A stretch of 64,000 nt of DNA, from positions 62,001-126,000 of the forward strand of contig NZ_JABBFX010000006.1 in the NCBI RefSeq assembly GCF_012927085.1, in the 5' to 3' direction. Made by a program: the position numbers and the translations under genes. Below, one piece after another: positions 37,969 to 46,200 of the stretch. Each line of letters begins with the position of its first letter. Positions within the stretch are counted from its first letter, which is position 1. The notes under the pieces were generated by a model. That model saw nothing but the letters and a program-made list of their open reading frames with translations. It was not told where the DNA came from and searched no databases. The DNA comes from Ramlibacter agri. GTDB lineage: Bacteria > Pseudomonadota > Gammaproteobacteria > Burkholderiales > Burkholderiaceae_C.

Positions 37969-39447
37969 TCACTCCTTGGCCTGGTTCTGCGCCGGCGGCT
38001 TGGCGGCGCGCTGCGCCTTCACGTCCTCCTTGGACACCTGCCCGCCCGGATTGCCCCAGCTATTGAGCACGTAGGTCAGGATGTTGGCGACCTCGTCGTC
38101 ATTCAGCTGGTTCATCGGCGGCATCACCGAGTTGTATTCCTGGCCGTTGACGGTGACCTTGCCCGAGAGGCCGTGCAGCACCACGTTGACCGCGCGCTTC
38201 ACGTCCGCTGCCAGGAAGTCCGACTTGGCCAGCGGCGGGAACACACCCGGCATGCCCGCGCCGTTGCCCTGGTGGCACACCGAGCAGGTGCCGGCGAAGA
38301 GCGCCTGGCCCGCCTTGGCCTGCTCGTCGGCGGTCAGCTTGCCGGCCGCGGCCGCCTGGGTGGCCTGCGCCACGGCTGCGAGGTTCGGGCCGGCGCGGTC
38401 GCCCAGGTACACCGCATCGAGTTCCTTGCCCGAATAGATGCCCTTGTTCTCGTCGCCCTCGATCTTCAGGATGGCCAGCGCGCCCTTGTTGAACGCGCGG
38501 AAGATCGAGTGGTCCACCAGCACGTAGCTGCCCGGCACCTTGGCGGTGAAGGTCGCGATGGCCGCGCCGCCGGCGGGGATCAGCGTGGTCTGCACGTTCT
38601 TCTGCACGTTGGTGCCGCCCTCGAAGCGCACCTGGTCGAAGATGGCGCCGATCACGTGGAAGCTGGACACCAGGTTGGGCCCGCCGTTGCCGACATAGAG
38701 GCGCACCTTCTCGCCGACCTTCGCGGTCATCGCCTTGTCGCCGGTCAGAGCGCCTTCCGCGCCGTTGAACAGCACGTAGGTCGGCTTCTCGTCGATCGCC
38801 TTCTCCATGTCGAAGGCCTGGTTGCCCTTCTCGCGGTACTTGCCGGCGGTGTAGAAGTCGCCCTGCATCACGTAGTACTCGCGGTCCACCTTGGGCAGGC
38901 CCTGCGGCGGCTCGACCAGGATCAGGCCGTACATGCCGTTGGCCACGTGCATGCCCACCGGCGCGGTGGCGCAGTGGTAGACGTAGATGCCTTCGTTGAG
39001 GGCCTTGAAGGTGAACTGCGATTCGTGCCCGGGCGCGGTGAAGCTGGACGCGGCGCCGCCGCCGGGGCCGGTGACCCCGTGCAGGTCGATGTTGTGGGGC
39101 ATCTTGCTGCCCGGGTGGTTCTTCAGGTGGAATTCCACCGTGTCGCCCTGGCGCACGCGGATGAAGCTGCCGGGGACGCTGCCGCCGAAGGTCCAGAAGG
39201 TGTAGTTCACGCCTTCGGAGATCTGCATCGTCTTCTCGACCACCTCCAGGTCCACGATGACCTTGGCCGGGTAGTTGCGGTTGGTGGGCGGCGGCACGTG
39301 CGGCGGGCTGGTCAGCACGGCGTGAATGGGTTCGCCGCGCGGCGGGCCGAAGTCGCCGGTGGCCGCCTTCGGCGCCGCCAGGGACAACAGGGGGAGGCAG
39401 GCACTCGCCGCGACGAGCAGCGTGCGCGCCAGGTTCAGGGCTCTCAT
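37969..39447 (-). CDS. nirK: Copper nitrite reductase NirK with fused C-terminal cytochrome c
   Basis: Periplasmic enzyme reducing nitrite to nitric oxide, 492 residues. Signal peptide (about 1-25), two cupredoxin domains, then a class I cytochrome c domain. Copper ligands are visible: MPHNIDLH (type 1 His, catalytic Asp, type 2 His), [17 protein letters not shown] (type 2 His, type 1 Cys, His, Met), FHVIGAIFD and DHSIFRAF for the remaining type 2 His. The haem site is CSVCH at 388-392 with a likely Met ligand in [14 protein letters not shown] ribosome site precedes the ATG at 39447. The fused cytochrome would feed electrons directly to the type 1 copper. First gene of nirK-nirV-SCO1-DUF3079, with FNR-like and NsrR-like sites upstream. 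Confidence 0.96.
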   Translation of the reverse strand: MRALNLARTLLVAASACLPLLSLAAPKAATGDFGPPRGEPIHAVLTSPPHVPPPTNRNYPAKVIVDLEVVEKTMQISEGVNYTFWTFGGSVPGSFIRVRQGDTVEFHLKNHPGSKMPHNIDLHGVTGPGGGAASSFTAPGHESQFTFKALNEGIYVYHCATAPVGMHVANGMYGLILVEPPQGLPKVDREYYVMQGDFYTAGKYREKGNQAFDMEKAIDEKPTYVLFNGAEGALTGDKAMTAKVGEKVRLYVGNGGPNLVSSFHVIGAIFDQVRFEGGTNVQKNVQTTLIPAGGAAIATFTAKVPGSYVLVDHSIFRAFNKGALAILKIEGDENKGIYSGKELDAVYLGDRAGPNLAAVAQATQAAAAGKLTADEQAKAGQALFAGTCSVCHQGNGAGMPGVFPPLAKSDFLAADVKRAVNVVLHGLSGKVTVNGQEYNSVMPPMNQLNDDEVANILTYVLNSWGNPGGQVSKEDVKAQRAAKPPAQNQAKE

Positions 39448-39467
39448 TTTTTTCCTCCGGATGCTTT

Positions 39468-39488
39468 AGGTGCATCGCGGATCAACCT
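39468..39488 (-). promoter_or_regulatory. Candidate NsrR site in the nirK promoter
   Basis: AGGTGCATC-GCG-GATCAACCT is an imperfect 9-3-9 inverted repeat (7 of 9 pairs) with the same left arm as the perfect site before norB. It lies 21-41 bases upstream of the nirK ATG, and its centre is 41.5 bases from the centre of the FNR-like box, so it would cover the transcription start. Confidence 0.65.
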
Positions 39489-39512
39489 TATCGAGCCACC
39501 GCCGGAACCGGC

Positions 39513-39526
39513 TTGACGCACGTCAA
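39513..39526 (-). promoter_or_regulatory. FNR/DNR-type box upstream of nirK
   Basis: TTGAC-GCAC-GTCAA, a perfect 5-4-5 inverted repeat fitting the FNR/DNR/NnrR consensus (TTGAT-N4-ATCAA) with one change in each arm. It is the nearer of two such boxes to nirK, 66-79 bases before its ATG, suitable for a class II activator at about -41.5. Confidence 0.65.
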
Positions 39527-39560
39527 CGGCCCCGCCTTTCCCCTGCCGCCGACCACTTCC

Positions 39561-39574
39561 TTGATCCACGTCAA
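39561..39574 (+). promoter_or_regulatory. FNR/DNR-type box upstream of norB
   Basis: TTGAT-CCAC-GTCAA matches the FNR/DNR consensus with one mismatch in the second arm. It is 63-76 bases before the norB start codon. A -41.5 placement would put the transcription start near 39609, inside the NsrR-like repeat, with GATATT (39597-39602) as a possible -10. Confidence 0.65.
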
Positions 39575-39602
39575 ATACCCATGAGGCTGGACCCAGGATA
39601 TT

Positions 39603-39623
39603 AGGTGCATTCACAATGCACCT
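39603..39623 (+). promoter_or_regulatory. NsrR operator before norB
   Basis: AGGTGCATT-CAC-AATGCACCT is a perfect 9-3-9 inverted repeat, in the style of known NsrR operators (GATGCATTT-type arms, A/T at the centre). It lies 14-34 bases before the norB GTG and its regulator, nsrR, is the second gene of the operon. Confidence 0.8.
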
Positions 39624-39636
39624 TAAAGAGGTTACC

Positions 39637-41916
39637 GTGAGGTCAAACAACACCCTCTGGCGCTGGCTGGCACTGATCTTCGTGCTGTCGTTCGGCGCCC
39701 TGTCGTACCTGGGCTGGCAGATCTACCTGACTGCCCCGCCCATCCCGCAGGCCGTCGTCAGCGCCAGCGGGCAGACGCTCTACACGGGCGAACAGATAGG
39801 CCGCGGCCAGCAGGTCTGGCTGGCGGCCGGCGGCCAGCAGCAAGGCAGCGTCTGGGGCCACGGCGCCTATGTGGCGCCCGACTGGTCGGCTGACTGGCTG
39901 CACCGCGAAGCGCTGGCCTTGCAGGCGTTGCGCGCCAAGTCGATCGCGCTCGATGCGAAGAACCTGAGCCCGTCAGAACGCGGCGCAGTGCAAGGCATCG
40001 TGCAGGACGAGATGCGCCGCAACACCTACGATGCCGCCACCGGCAAGGTCACGGTGAGCGATGTCCGCGCGCAGGCGATCAGGCAGACCGCGGACCACTA
40101 CGCCGGCCTGTTCGGCACCGACCCGGCGCTGGCCAAGCTGCGCGAGCAGTACGCCATGACCGACGGCGAAGTGGTGCAGGCCTCGGACCGTGAAGCGCTG
40201 ACCGCGTTCTTCTTCTGGAGCGCCTGGGCCGCCGCGACCGACCGTCCCGGCGAAACCGGCCTCTCGTACACCAGCAACTGGCCTTACGAGCCGCTGGTGG
40301 GCAACACCATGACGACCTCGGCCGCGATGTGGTCGATGGCTTCGGTGATCCTGCTGCTGGCCGCCATCGCCGCCATGCTGTGGCTGCACGGCGCCGGCAA
40401 GCACGAGGAAGACGCCGTGGTGCCCAAGGCCGACCCGCTGATCGGAGCGGCCGCCACGCCTTCGATGAAGGCCACCCGCAAGTACTTCTTCGTCGTCATC
40501 GGCCTGCTGCTGCTGCAGATCGGCATGGGCGCCATCACCGCGCACTACGCGGTGGAAGGCAAGTCGTTCTTCGGCTTCCCGCTCGCCGAGTTCCTGCCCT
40601 ACGTGGTGAGCCGCACGGCGCACACCCAGGTCGGCATCTTCTGGATCGCCACCGCCTGGCTGGCCACCGGCCTCTACATCGCGCCGCTGCTCGGGGGCAA
40701 GGAGCCGAAGTACCAGAAGCTGGGCGTCGACTTCCTGTTCTACGCGCTGCTGCTGATCGTCGTGGGTTCGACCGCCTGCGGCTGGCTCGGCAGCCTGCAG
40801 AAGCAAGGCACCGACTTCAGCTTCTGGATCGGCAACCAGGGCCTGGAATACACCAGCATGGGCCGTGTCTGGCAATACCTGCTGTTCATCGGCCTGCTGC
40901 TGTGGGCCCTGCTCCTCGGCCGCGCCCTCTGGCCCGCGCTGAAGACGCCTTCGGAAAGCCGCGGCCTGATCGCCATGGTGTTCCTGTCGGCCACCTGCAT
41001 CGGCGGCTTCTACGCCAGCTCGCTCGCCTGGGGCCAGCATACCCACTACTCGATGGTCGAATACTGGCGCTGGTGGCTGGTGCACCTGTGGGTGGAAGGC
41101 TTCTTCGAAGTGTTCGCCACCGCCGTCATCGCGCTGCTGTTCGTCAAGCTGGGCCTGGTCCGCGCCGGCAGCGCCAACCGCGCCATCATCGCCGAGACCA
41201 TCGTGTTCCTGTTCGGCGGCATCCTGGGCACCCTGCACCACCTGTACTGGACCGGCACGCCCACCTCGGTGATCGCCGTCGGCGCCGTGTTCTCGGCGCT
41301 GGAAGTGGTGCCGCTCACGCTGATCGGCCTCGAAGCGCTGCAGAACTGGAAGAAGTCGCAAGGCGTCGCCTGGCTCGATGCCTACAAGTGGCCCGTGCTG
41401 TGCTTCGTCGCGGTGGGCTTCTGGAACACCGTCGGCGCCGGCCTCCTGGGCTTCGCCATCAACCCGCCTGCCTCGCTGTACTACGTTCAGGGCCTCAACA
41501 TGACCGCCGCCCACGGCCACGCCGCGCTCTTCGGTGTCTACGGCATGCTGGGCATCGGCCTGATGCTGTTCTGCCTGCGTGGGCTGTATGCCCGCAACCT
41601 GCACGCCGACGGCCTGCTGAAGCCCGCCTACTGGGGCCTCAATATCGGCCTGGCCATGATGGTGTTCCTGTCGCTGCTGCCCGCCGGCATGTACCAGGCC
41701 TGGGCCAGCATCACGCAAGGCCTGTGGTACGCCCGCTCGGCGGAGATCGTCCACTCGCACGTGATGGAAACGCTGGTGTGGCTGCGCGTGCCGGGTGATA
41801 TCGTGTTCTCGATCGGCGCGCTGTACCTGGCCATCTATGCGCTGCGGCTGCTGGTGCCCGGCAAGGCACGGGCTGTCGCGGTGCCCGCGGCGGAGGTGGC
41901 CGCAGCCGCACGTTGA
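39637..41916 (+). CDS. norB: Quinol-dependent nitric oxide reductase NorB (qNOR)
   Basis: Inner-membrane enzyme reducing two NO to N2O with electrons from quinol, 759 residues. The length, about twice that of the NorC-dependent NorB, and the large periplasmic segment after helix 1 (about 35-215) mark the single-subunit qNOR type, so no norC is needed. Haem/FeB ligands are in the catalytic part, for example SRTAHTQVGIFW, LHHLYWTGTP and AAHGHAALFGVYG. The start is GTG at 39637, eight bases after AAAGAGG; an ATG at 39616 exists, but it lies within the NsrR operator. First gene of a long operon with nsrR, nnrS and nrdJ. Confidence 0.95.
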   Translation: MRSNNTLWRWLALIFVLSFGALSYLGWQIYLTAPPIPQAVVSASGQTLYTGEQIGRGQQVWLAAGGQQQGSVWGHGAYVAPDWSADWLHREALALQALRAKSIALDAKNLSPSERGAVQGIVQDEMRRNTYDAATGKVTVSDVRAQAIRQTADHYAGLFGTDPALAKLREQYAMTDGEVVQASDREALTAFFFWSAWAAATDRPGETGLSYTSNWPYEPLVGNTMTTSAAMWSMASVILLLAAIAAMLWLHGAGKHEEDAVVPKADPLIGAAATPSMKATRKYFFVVIGLLLLQIGMGAITAHYAVEGKSFFGFPLAEFLPYVVSRTAHTQVGIFWIATAWLATGLYIAPLLGGKEPKYQKLGVDFLFYALLLIVVGSTACGWLGSLQKQGTDFSFWIGNQGLEYTSMGRVWQYLLFIGLLLWALLLGRALWPALKTPSESRGLIAMVFLSATCIGGFYASSLAWGQHTHYSMVEYWRWWLVHLWVEGFFEVFATAVIALLFVKLGLVRAGSANRAIIAETIVFLFGGILGTLHHLYWTGTPTSVIAVGAVFSALEVVPLTLIGLEALQNWKKSQGVAWLDAYKWPVLCFVAVGFWNTVGAGLLGFAINPPASLYYVQGLNMTAAHGHAALFGVYGMLGIGLMLFCLRGLYARNLHADGLLKPAYWGLNIGLAMMVFLSLLPAGMYQAWASITQGLWYARSAEIVHSHVMETLVWLRVPGDIVFSIGALYLAIYALRLLVPGKARAVAVPAAEVAAAAR

Positions 41917-41927
41917 TCCTCAAGCCC

Positions 41928-42392
41928 ATGAAACTCACCGCCTTCACCGACTACAGCCTGCGGGTGCTGATGTACCTGGCCACCGACCCGGCGCAGCGCA
42001 CCACCATCGCCCGCATCGCGGCCGCCTACGGCATCTCCGAGAACCACCTGGTGAAGGTCGTGCACTTCCTCGGCCAGCAGGGTTGGCTGAAGAACGTGCG
42101 CGGCAAGGGCGGCGGGCTGGAGCTGGGCCTGCCGCCGGAGCGCATCGTGCTGGGCCAGGTGGTGCGCGCGACCGAAGGCGAGGCCGTGGTGGCCGAGTGC
42201 TTCGGCGAAGGCGGCGACTGCTGCATCGCACCGAGCTGCCGTTTGCGCGGCGTGCTGCGCGAAGCGGTCACCGCCTTCGAGGCCGTCCTGGACCGCTACA
42301 CCCTGGCCGACCTGGTGAGCAACCGGCAGCAGCTGGCGCAGGTGCTGTTCTTCGAGCAGCCACCGGCGCGGCGCGCCAAGGCGGCCGCATGA
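41928..42392 (+). CDS. nsrR: NO-sensing Rrf2-family repressor NsrR
   Basis: A 154-residue iron-sulphur repressor. The DNA-binding domain starts MKLTAFTDYSLRVLMYLA, the standard NsrR N-terminus, with RIAAAYGISENHLVKVVHFLGQQGW as the helix-turn-helix. Cluster cysteines are C91, C98/C99 and C104 (ECFGEGGDCCIAPSC). In the family, NO destroys the cluster and releases DNA. The gene starts 11 bases after norB and overlaps the next gene by four bases. Inverted repeats of NsrR type lie upstream of norB and of the divergent nirK, so both operons are likely targets, with autoregulation. Confidence 0.94.
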   Translation: MKLTAFTDYSLRVLMYLATDPAQRTTIARIAAAYGISENHLVKVVHFLGQQGWLKNVRGKGGGLELGLPPERIVLGQVVRATEGEAVVAECFGEGGDCCIAPSCRLRGVLREAVTAFEAVLDRYTLADLVSNRQQLAQVLFFEQPPARRAKAAA

Positions 42393-42721
42393 CGGAAGAA
42401 CGCTTCGCCTACGAAGGGCCGCGGGAGCTGCTGCCCACCATCGTGCAGGCGTTGGAGAAGGTGGTCGACCCCGAGGTCGCCCTCAACATCGTAGACGTCG
42501 GCCTGGTGTACGGCGTGACGGTGCGCGAAGGCCGCATGGACGTGAACATCACCATGACCTCGGCCGCCTGCCCGGTCACCGACATCATCGTCGACGACGT
42601 CGAGAACGCGCTCGACGACGCGCTGCCGCCCGATCTGAAGATCCACGTCGAACTCGTGTGGGAACCGCCATGGACACCACAGCGCATGAGCCCGCGCGCC
42701 CGCGCCTTCATGGGCTGGTGA
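42389..42721 (+). CDS. DUF59/MIP18-family iron-sulphur assembly factor (PaaD/SufT-like)
   Basis: A 110-residue single-domain protein. Signatures: ALEKVVDPEVALNIVDVGLVYGVTV and MTSAACPVTDIIVDDVENAL, with the conserved Cys of the family (in AACPVTD). Family members help mature or repair [Fe-S] proteins. The gene is coupled to nsrR by an ATGA overlap, so repair of NO-damaged clusters, perhaps that of NsrR, is a reasonable inference. It overlaps the next membrane gene by about 52 bases. Confidence 0.88.
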   Translation: MTEERFAYEGPRELLPTIVQALEKVVDPEVALNIVDVGLVYGVTVREGRMDVNITMTSAACPVTDIIVDDVENALDDALPPDLKIHVELVWEPPWTPQRMSPRARAFMGW

Positions 42722-43803
42722 GCGCGCGGCGCCTGCTGGGCGCCACGCTGTTCGCCTGCGTCGCCGCTTCGCTGCTGGCGGGCATCGCCGGCGGGTTGAT
42801 GCGGGTGGGCATCGTCGTCGCCAGCGCGGACTGGCTCGGGCGCGCCGCGCTTTCGCATGCGGCATTGATGATGTGCGGCTTGATGGGCACGGTCATCGGC
42901 ATCGAACGCGCCGTCGCCGCCAGGCACCGGTTCGCGTGGAGTGCGCCACTCCTCTCGGGCACCGCCGGCCTGCTGCTGCTGCGCGGTGCGAACACCGCGG
43001 CGGCTTTCCTGCTGCTCGCCGCCGGCATCGCCTTCATCGCGGTGAACGCACTGCTGCTGCGGCGCCAGCGCGCAGCCCACACCTTCCTGCTGCTGGCGAG
43101 CGCCTGTGCCTGGGCCATCGGCAACTTCCTGTTTGCAGCCGCTGCCGCGCCGGTGGCCGTGCTGCCCTGGTGGTTCGCCTTCCTCGTGATGACCGTCGCC
43201 GCGGAGCGGCTGGAGATGACGCGGCTGATGCGCCGCCGCCCCGCGGCGCAACCGCTGCTGGCGCTGGTCCTCGCCTTGCTGCTGCTGGGCGCCGCGCTAT
43301 CGGGCGTGGCGCCGGTGGCCTGCGGCGTGCTGTTCGGCCTCGCGCTGCTCGCCCTGTCCGCGTGGCTCTTCACCTTCGACATCGCCCGGCGCACCGTGCG
43401 CGCGCAGGGCTTGCCACGCTACATGGCCGTGTGCCTGCTCGCCGGCTACGCCTGGCTCGCCGCCGGCGGCCTGGCCTGGGCCGCCACTGCGCTCGGCCTG
43501 CCCGCACGCGACATCGCCTTGCACGCGCTCGGCCTCGGCTTCCTCTTCAGCATGATCCTGGGCCACGCGCCGGTGATCCTGCCGGCCATCGCGCGCATCA
43601 AGCTGCTGTTCGGCAACTTCTTCTACCTGCCGCTCGCCGCCCTGCACCTCTCGCTGCTGCTGCGCCTGTTCGGCGGCCTCGCCGATTTCCAGGCGCGGCG
43701 CACCGGCGCCCTCCTCAATGCCGTGGCGCTCGCTCTGTTCGCCCTCACGGTCGTCGCAGCCGCATGCGCCTGGCGCCGCCGCCACGACACCCGACAACCA
43801 TGA
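42670..43803 (+). CDS. Polytopic membrane protein, NnrS-like
   Basis: A 377-residue protein with about eleven or twelve hydrophobic helices and little else. Conserved-looking His residues occur in LSHAALMMCGLMGTVIGIERAVA and FSMILGHAPVILPAIARIKLLFG, which could bind haem or metal as suggested for NnrS. It is embedded in the NO-response operon directly before a true nnrS, with an ATGA overlap between them. The ATG at 42670 is chosen over a GTG at 42658. The family is uncertain; relation to NnrS is inferred from topology and neighbourhood. Confidence 0.72.
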   Translation: MDTTAHEPARPRLHGLVSARRLLGATLFACVAASLLAGIAGGLMRVGIVVASADWLGRAALSHAALMMCGLMGTVIGIERAVAARHRFAWSAPLLSGTAGLLLLRGANTAAAFLLLAAGIAFIAVNALLLRRQRAAHTFLLLASACAWAIGNFLFAAAAAPVAVLPWWFAFLVMTVAAERLEMTRLMRRRPAAQPLLALVLALLLLGAALSGVAPVACGVLFGLALLALSAWLFTFDIARRTVRAQGLPRYMAVCLLAGYAWLAAGGLAWAATALGLPARDIALHALGLGFLFSMILGHAPVILPAIARIKLLFGNFFYLPLAALHLSLLLRLFGGLADFQARRTGALLNAVALALFALTVVAAACAWRRRHDTRQP

Positions 43804-44993
43804 CGCAGTTCCTCAAGATCGAAGAGCCGCCGCGCGCGGCCGCACCGCGCGGCTTCGCCCTGTGGCAGCTGGGCTTCCGGCCCTTCTACCTGCTGGCCAG
43901 CACTTTCGCGGCCGTGTCCATCCTGCTGTGGGCGCTGCAGTTCACCGGCCACCTGGCCGCGCCTTACCTGCCCGGCCCGCTGTGGCACGCGCACGAGATG
44001 CTGTTCGGCTTCACGCTCGTGGTGGTCGTGGGCTTCCTGTTCACGGCCGGACGCAACTGGAGCGGCCTGCCCACGCCCGCCGGCGGCAAGCTCGCGGCGC
44101 TGGCCGCGCTGTGGCTCGCCGGCCGCCTGCTGGTGCTGACACCCTGGGGCTGGGCCTCGGCCCTGGTGAACGCCGCGTTCCCGCTGGCCGCCGCGATCGC
44201 ACTCGCGATCCCGTTCGTGCGTGCGGGCAACAAGCGCAACTATTTCTTCGTCGGCCTGCTCGTGCTGCTGTCCATCGCGAACCTCGCGGTGCACCTCAGC
44301 CAGCTCGGCGTGCTGGCGCTGCCCGCCTGGGCCGGCATCGGCCTCGGGCTGGACGTGGTGCTGTTCATCCTGTGCGTGATGGGCGGCCGCGTGATTCCCA
44401 TGTTCACCAACAACGGCGTGCCCGGCGCGGGCGCCGAAAAGCGTCCGTGGGTCGAGAAGCTGGCGCTGGGTTCGGTGCTGGCCTTGCTGGTGGCCGATGC
44501 GCTGCAAGTGCCCGCGTGGCTGCTGGCCGCCGTGGCAGCCATCGCCGCCGCCGCGCATCTCACCCGCTGGCTGCTGTGGCGTCCGTGGCGCACGCTGCGC
44601 ACGCCGCTCGTGTGGGTGCTGCACCTGGCCTACGGCTGGATCCCGGTGCACCTCGCCTTGCGTGCGCTAGCGGCCTTGGCCTGGGTTCAGTCGTCCACCG
44701 CCACGCACGCGCTCACGGTCGGCGCGATCGGCGGCCTGGTGATCGGCATGATGACCCGCACCGCGCGCGGCCACACCGCGCGGCCGCTGAAGGCCGATCG
44801 CTGGGACACCAGCGCCTACCTGCTCGTGGCAGCGGCCGCCTTCGTGCGCGTGCTGCTGCCGGTCATCGCGCCGGCGCTGCTGCTGCAGGCGATCCTCGCC
44901 TCCGGCGTGCTCTGGTCCGCGGGATTCGCGCTGTACACCGTGCGCTACTTCAACGTGCTGACTCGCCCGCGGCTGGACGGCAAGCCAGGCTGA
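43800..44993 (+). CDS. nnrS: NnrS family haem-copper membrane protein
   Basis: A 397-residue, twelve-helix inner-membrane protein. NnrS signatures are clear: LWQLGFRPFYLLASTFAAVSILLW, LPGPLWHAHEMLFGFTLVVVVGFLFTAGRNWSG, CVMGGRVIPMFTNNGVPGA, and GAIGGLVIGMMTRTARGHTARPL. NnrS protects cells against NO stress in denitrifiers and Vibrio; its chemistry is not settled. It belongs to the norB-nsrR operon. Confidence 0.93.
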   Translation: MTQFLKIEEPPRAAAPRGFALWQLGFRPFYLLASTFAAVSILLWALQFTGHLAAPYLPGPLWHAHEMLFGFTLVVVVGFLFTAGRNWSGLPTPAGGKLAALAALWLAGRLLVLTPWGWASALVNAAFPLAAAIALAIPFVRAGNKRNYFFVGLLVLLSIANLAVHLSQLGVLALPAWAGIGLGLDVVLFILCVMGGRVIPMFTNNGVPGAGAEKRPWVEKLALGSVLALLVADALQVPAWLLAAVAAIAAAAHLTRWLLWRPWRTLRTPLVWVLHLAYGWIPVHLALRALAALAWVQSSTATHALTVGAIGGLVIGMMTRTARGHTARPLKADRWDTSAYLLVAAAAFVRVLLPVIAPALLLQAILASGVLWSAGFALYTVRYFNVLTRPRLDGKPG

Positions 44994-45039
44994 TCACGAT
45001 CAAGGACGCGCCGGCTCCCTCGAACCTAAAGTGACTTTC

Positions 45040-46200
45040 ATGGAACTGCAGGCATGGAACTTCCGGGGCCGCAAGCTGCGCCCCATCGTCCAGGGTGGCA
45101 TGGGCGTCGGCGTCTCCGCCGGCCGGCTCGCCGGCACCGTGGCTTCCTTCGACGCGATGGGCACGATCTCCTCGGTCGACCTGCGCCGGCTGCATCCGGA
45201 CCTGATGGAGCGCACCGCCCGCCTCGAAGGCCCGGAGGCCAAGGCGCAGATCGATGCGGCCAACCGCGAAGCACTGGCCCGCGAGATCCGTCGCGCGCGA
45301 GAACTCGCGCAGGGCCGCGGCCTCATCGCCGTCAACGTGATGAAGGCGCTGGACCAGTACACGACCTACGTCCGGCAGGCCCTGGAGAGCGGCGCCGACG
45401 CGCTCGCTGTCGGCGCCGGCCTGCCGCTGGACCTGCCGGAGCTGGCGCGCGACTTCCCGCAGGTGGCGCTGATCCCGATCCTCTCGGACGCTCGCGGCGT
45501 GCAGTTGCTGGTGCGCAAGTGGGAGAAGAAGGGCCGGCTGCCGGACGCCATCGTGATCGAGCATCCGCGCCTGGCCGGCGGCCACCTCGGCGCCGCCGCA
45601 CTGGCCGACCTGCAGGACCGCCGCTTCGACTTCGACGTGGTGCTGCCCGAAGTGCTGGCCTTCTTCCGCGCGGCTGGACTGGAAGGCAAGATCCCGCTCA
45701 TCGCCGCCGGCGGCATCGCAAGCCACGAAGACATCGTGCGCCTGCAAGGCCTGGGCGCGGCGGCGGCGCAGCTGGGCACCGCCTTCGCCGTCACCTGCGA
45801 AAGCGATGCGAGCGAGGCTTTCAAGCAGGTGCTGGCCGGCGCCAAGCCCGAGGACATCGTCGAATTCACCAGCGTCGCCGGCCTGCCCGCGCGCGCCGTG
45901 CGCACGCCCTGGCTGGAGAAATACCTGCGGCTGCAGGAGCGCATGCAGAAGCATGCGCACGAAAAGGCGCACTGCACCATGTGGTTCGACTGCCTGGCCC
46001 ATTGCGGGCTGCGCGACGGCAAGGCCGCCTGGGGCCAGTTCTGCATCGACAAGGTCCTCGGCCACGCCCTCAGCGGGGACGTTCGCAAAGGGCTATTCTT
46101 CCGGGGAGCGGGCCGGCTCCCCTTCGGCGAGCAGATCCGCCCCGTGCGCGACCTGCTGCAACAGCTGTGCGGCGACTCCATGGAGGCAAGCAACGCATGA
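45040..46200 (+). CDS. Nitronate monooxygenase family flavoprotein
   Basis: A 386-residue TIM-barrel FMN protein of the 2-nitropropane dioxygenase/nitronate monooxygenase family. It begins ELQAWNFRGRKLRPIVQGGMGVGVSAGRLAGTVASF; FMN-binding parts include IAVNVMKALDQY, DAIVIEHPRLAGGHLG and the phosphate loop IPLIAAGGIASHEDIVRLQGLGAAAAQLGTAFAV. The C-terminal about 70 residues, with several Cys and His (HEKAHCTMWFDCLAHCGLRDG), extend beyond the minimal enzyme. The ATG at 45040 is preferred to a GTG at 45031. It overlaps nrdJ by four bases inside the NO operon. Family enzymes oxidise nitronates; its role under NO stress is not established. Confidence 0.87.
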   Translation: MELQAWNFRGRKLRPIVQGGMGVGVSAGRLAGTVASFDAMGTISSVDLRRLHPDLMERTARLEGPEAKAQIDAANREALAREIRRARELAQGRGLIAVNVMKALDQYTTYVRQALESGADALAVGAGLPLDLPELARDFPQVALIPILSDARGVQLLVRKWEKKGRLPDAIVIEHPRLAGGHLGAAALADLQDRRFDFDVVLPEVLAFFRAAGLEGKIPLIAAGGIASHEDIVRLQGLGAAAAQLGTAFAVTCESDASEAFKQVLAGAKPEDIVEFTSVAGLPARAVRTPWLEKYLRLQERMQKHAHEKAHCTMWFDCLAHCGLRDGKAAWGQFCIDKVLGHALSGDVRKGLFFRGAGRLPFGEQIRPVRDLLQQLCGDSMEASNA

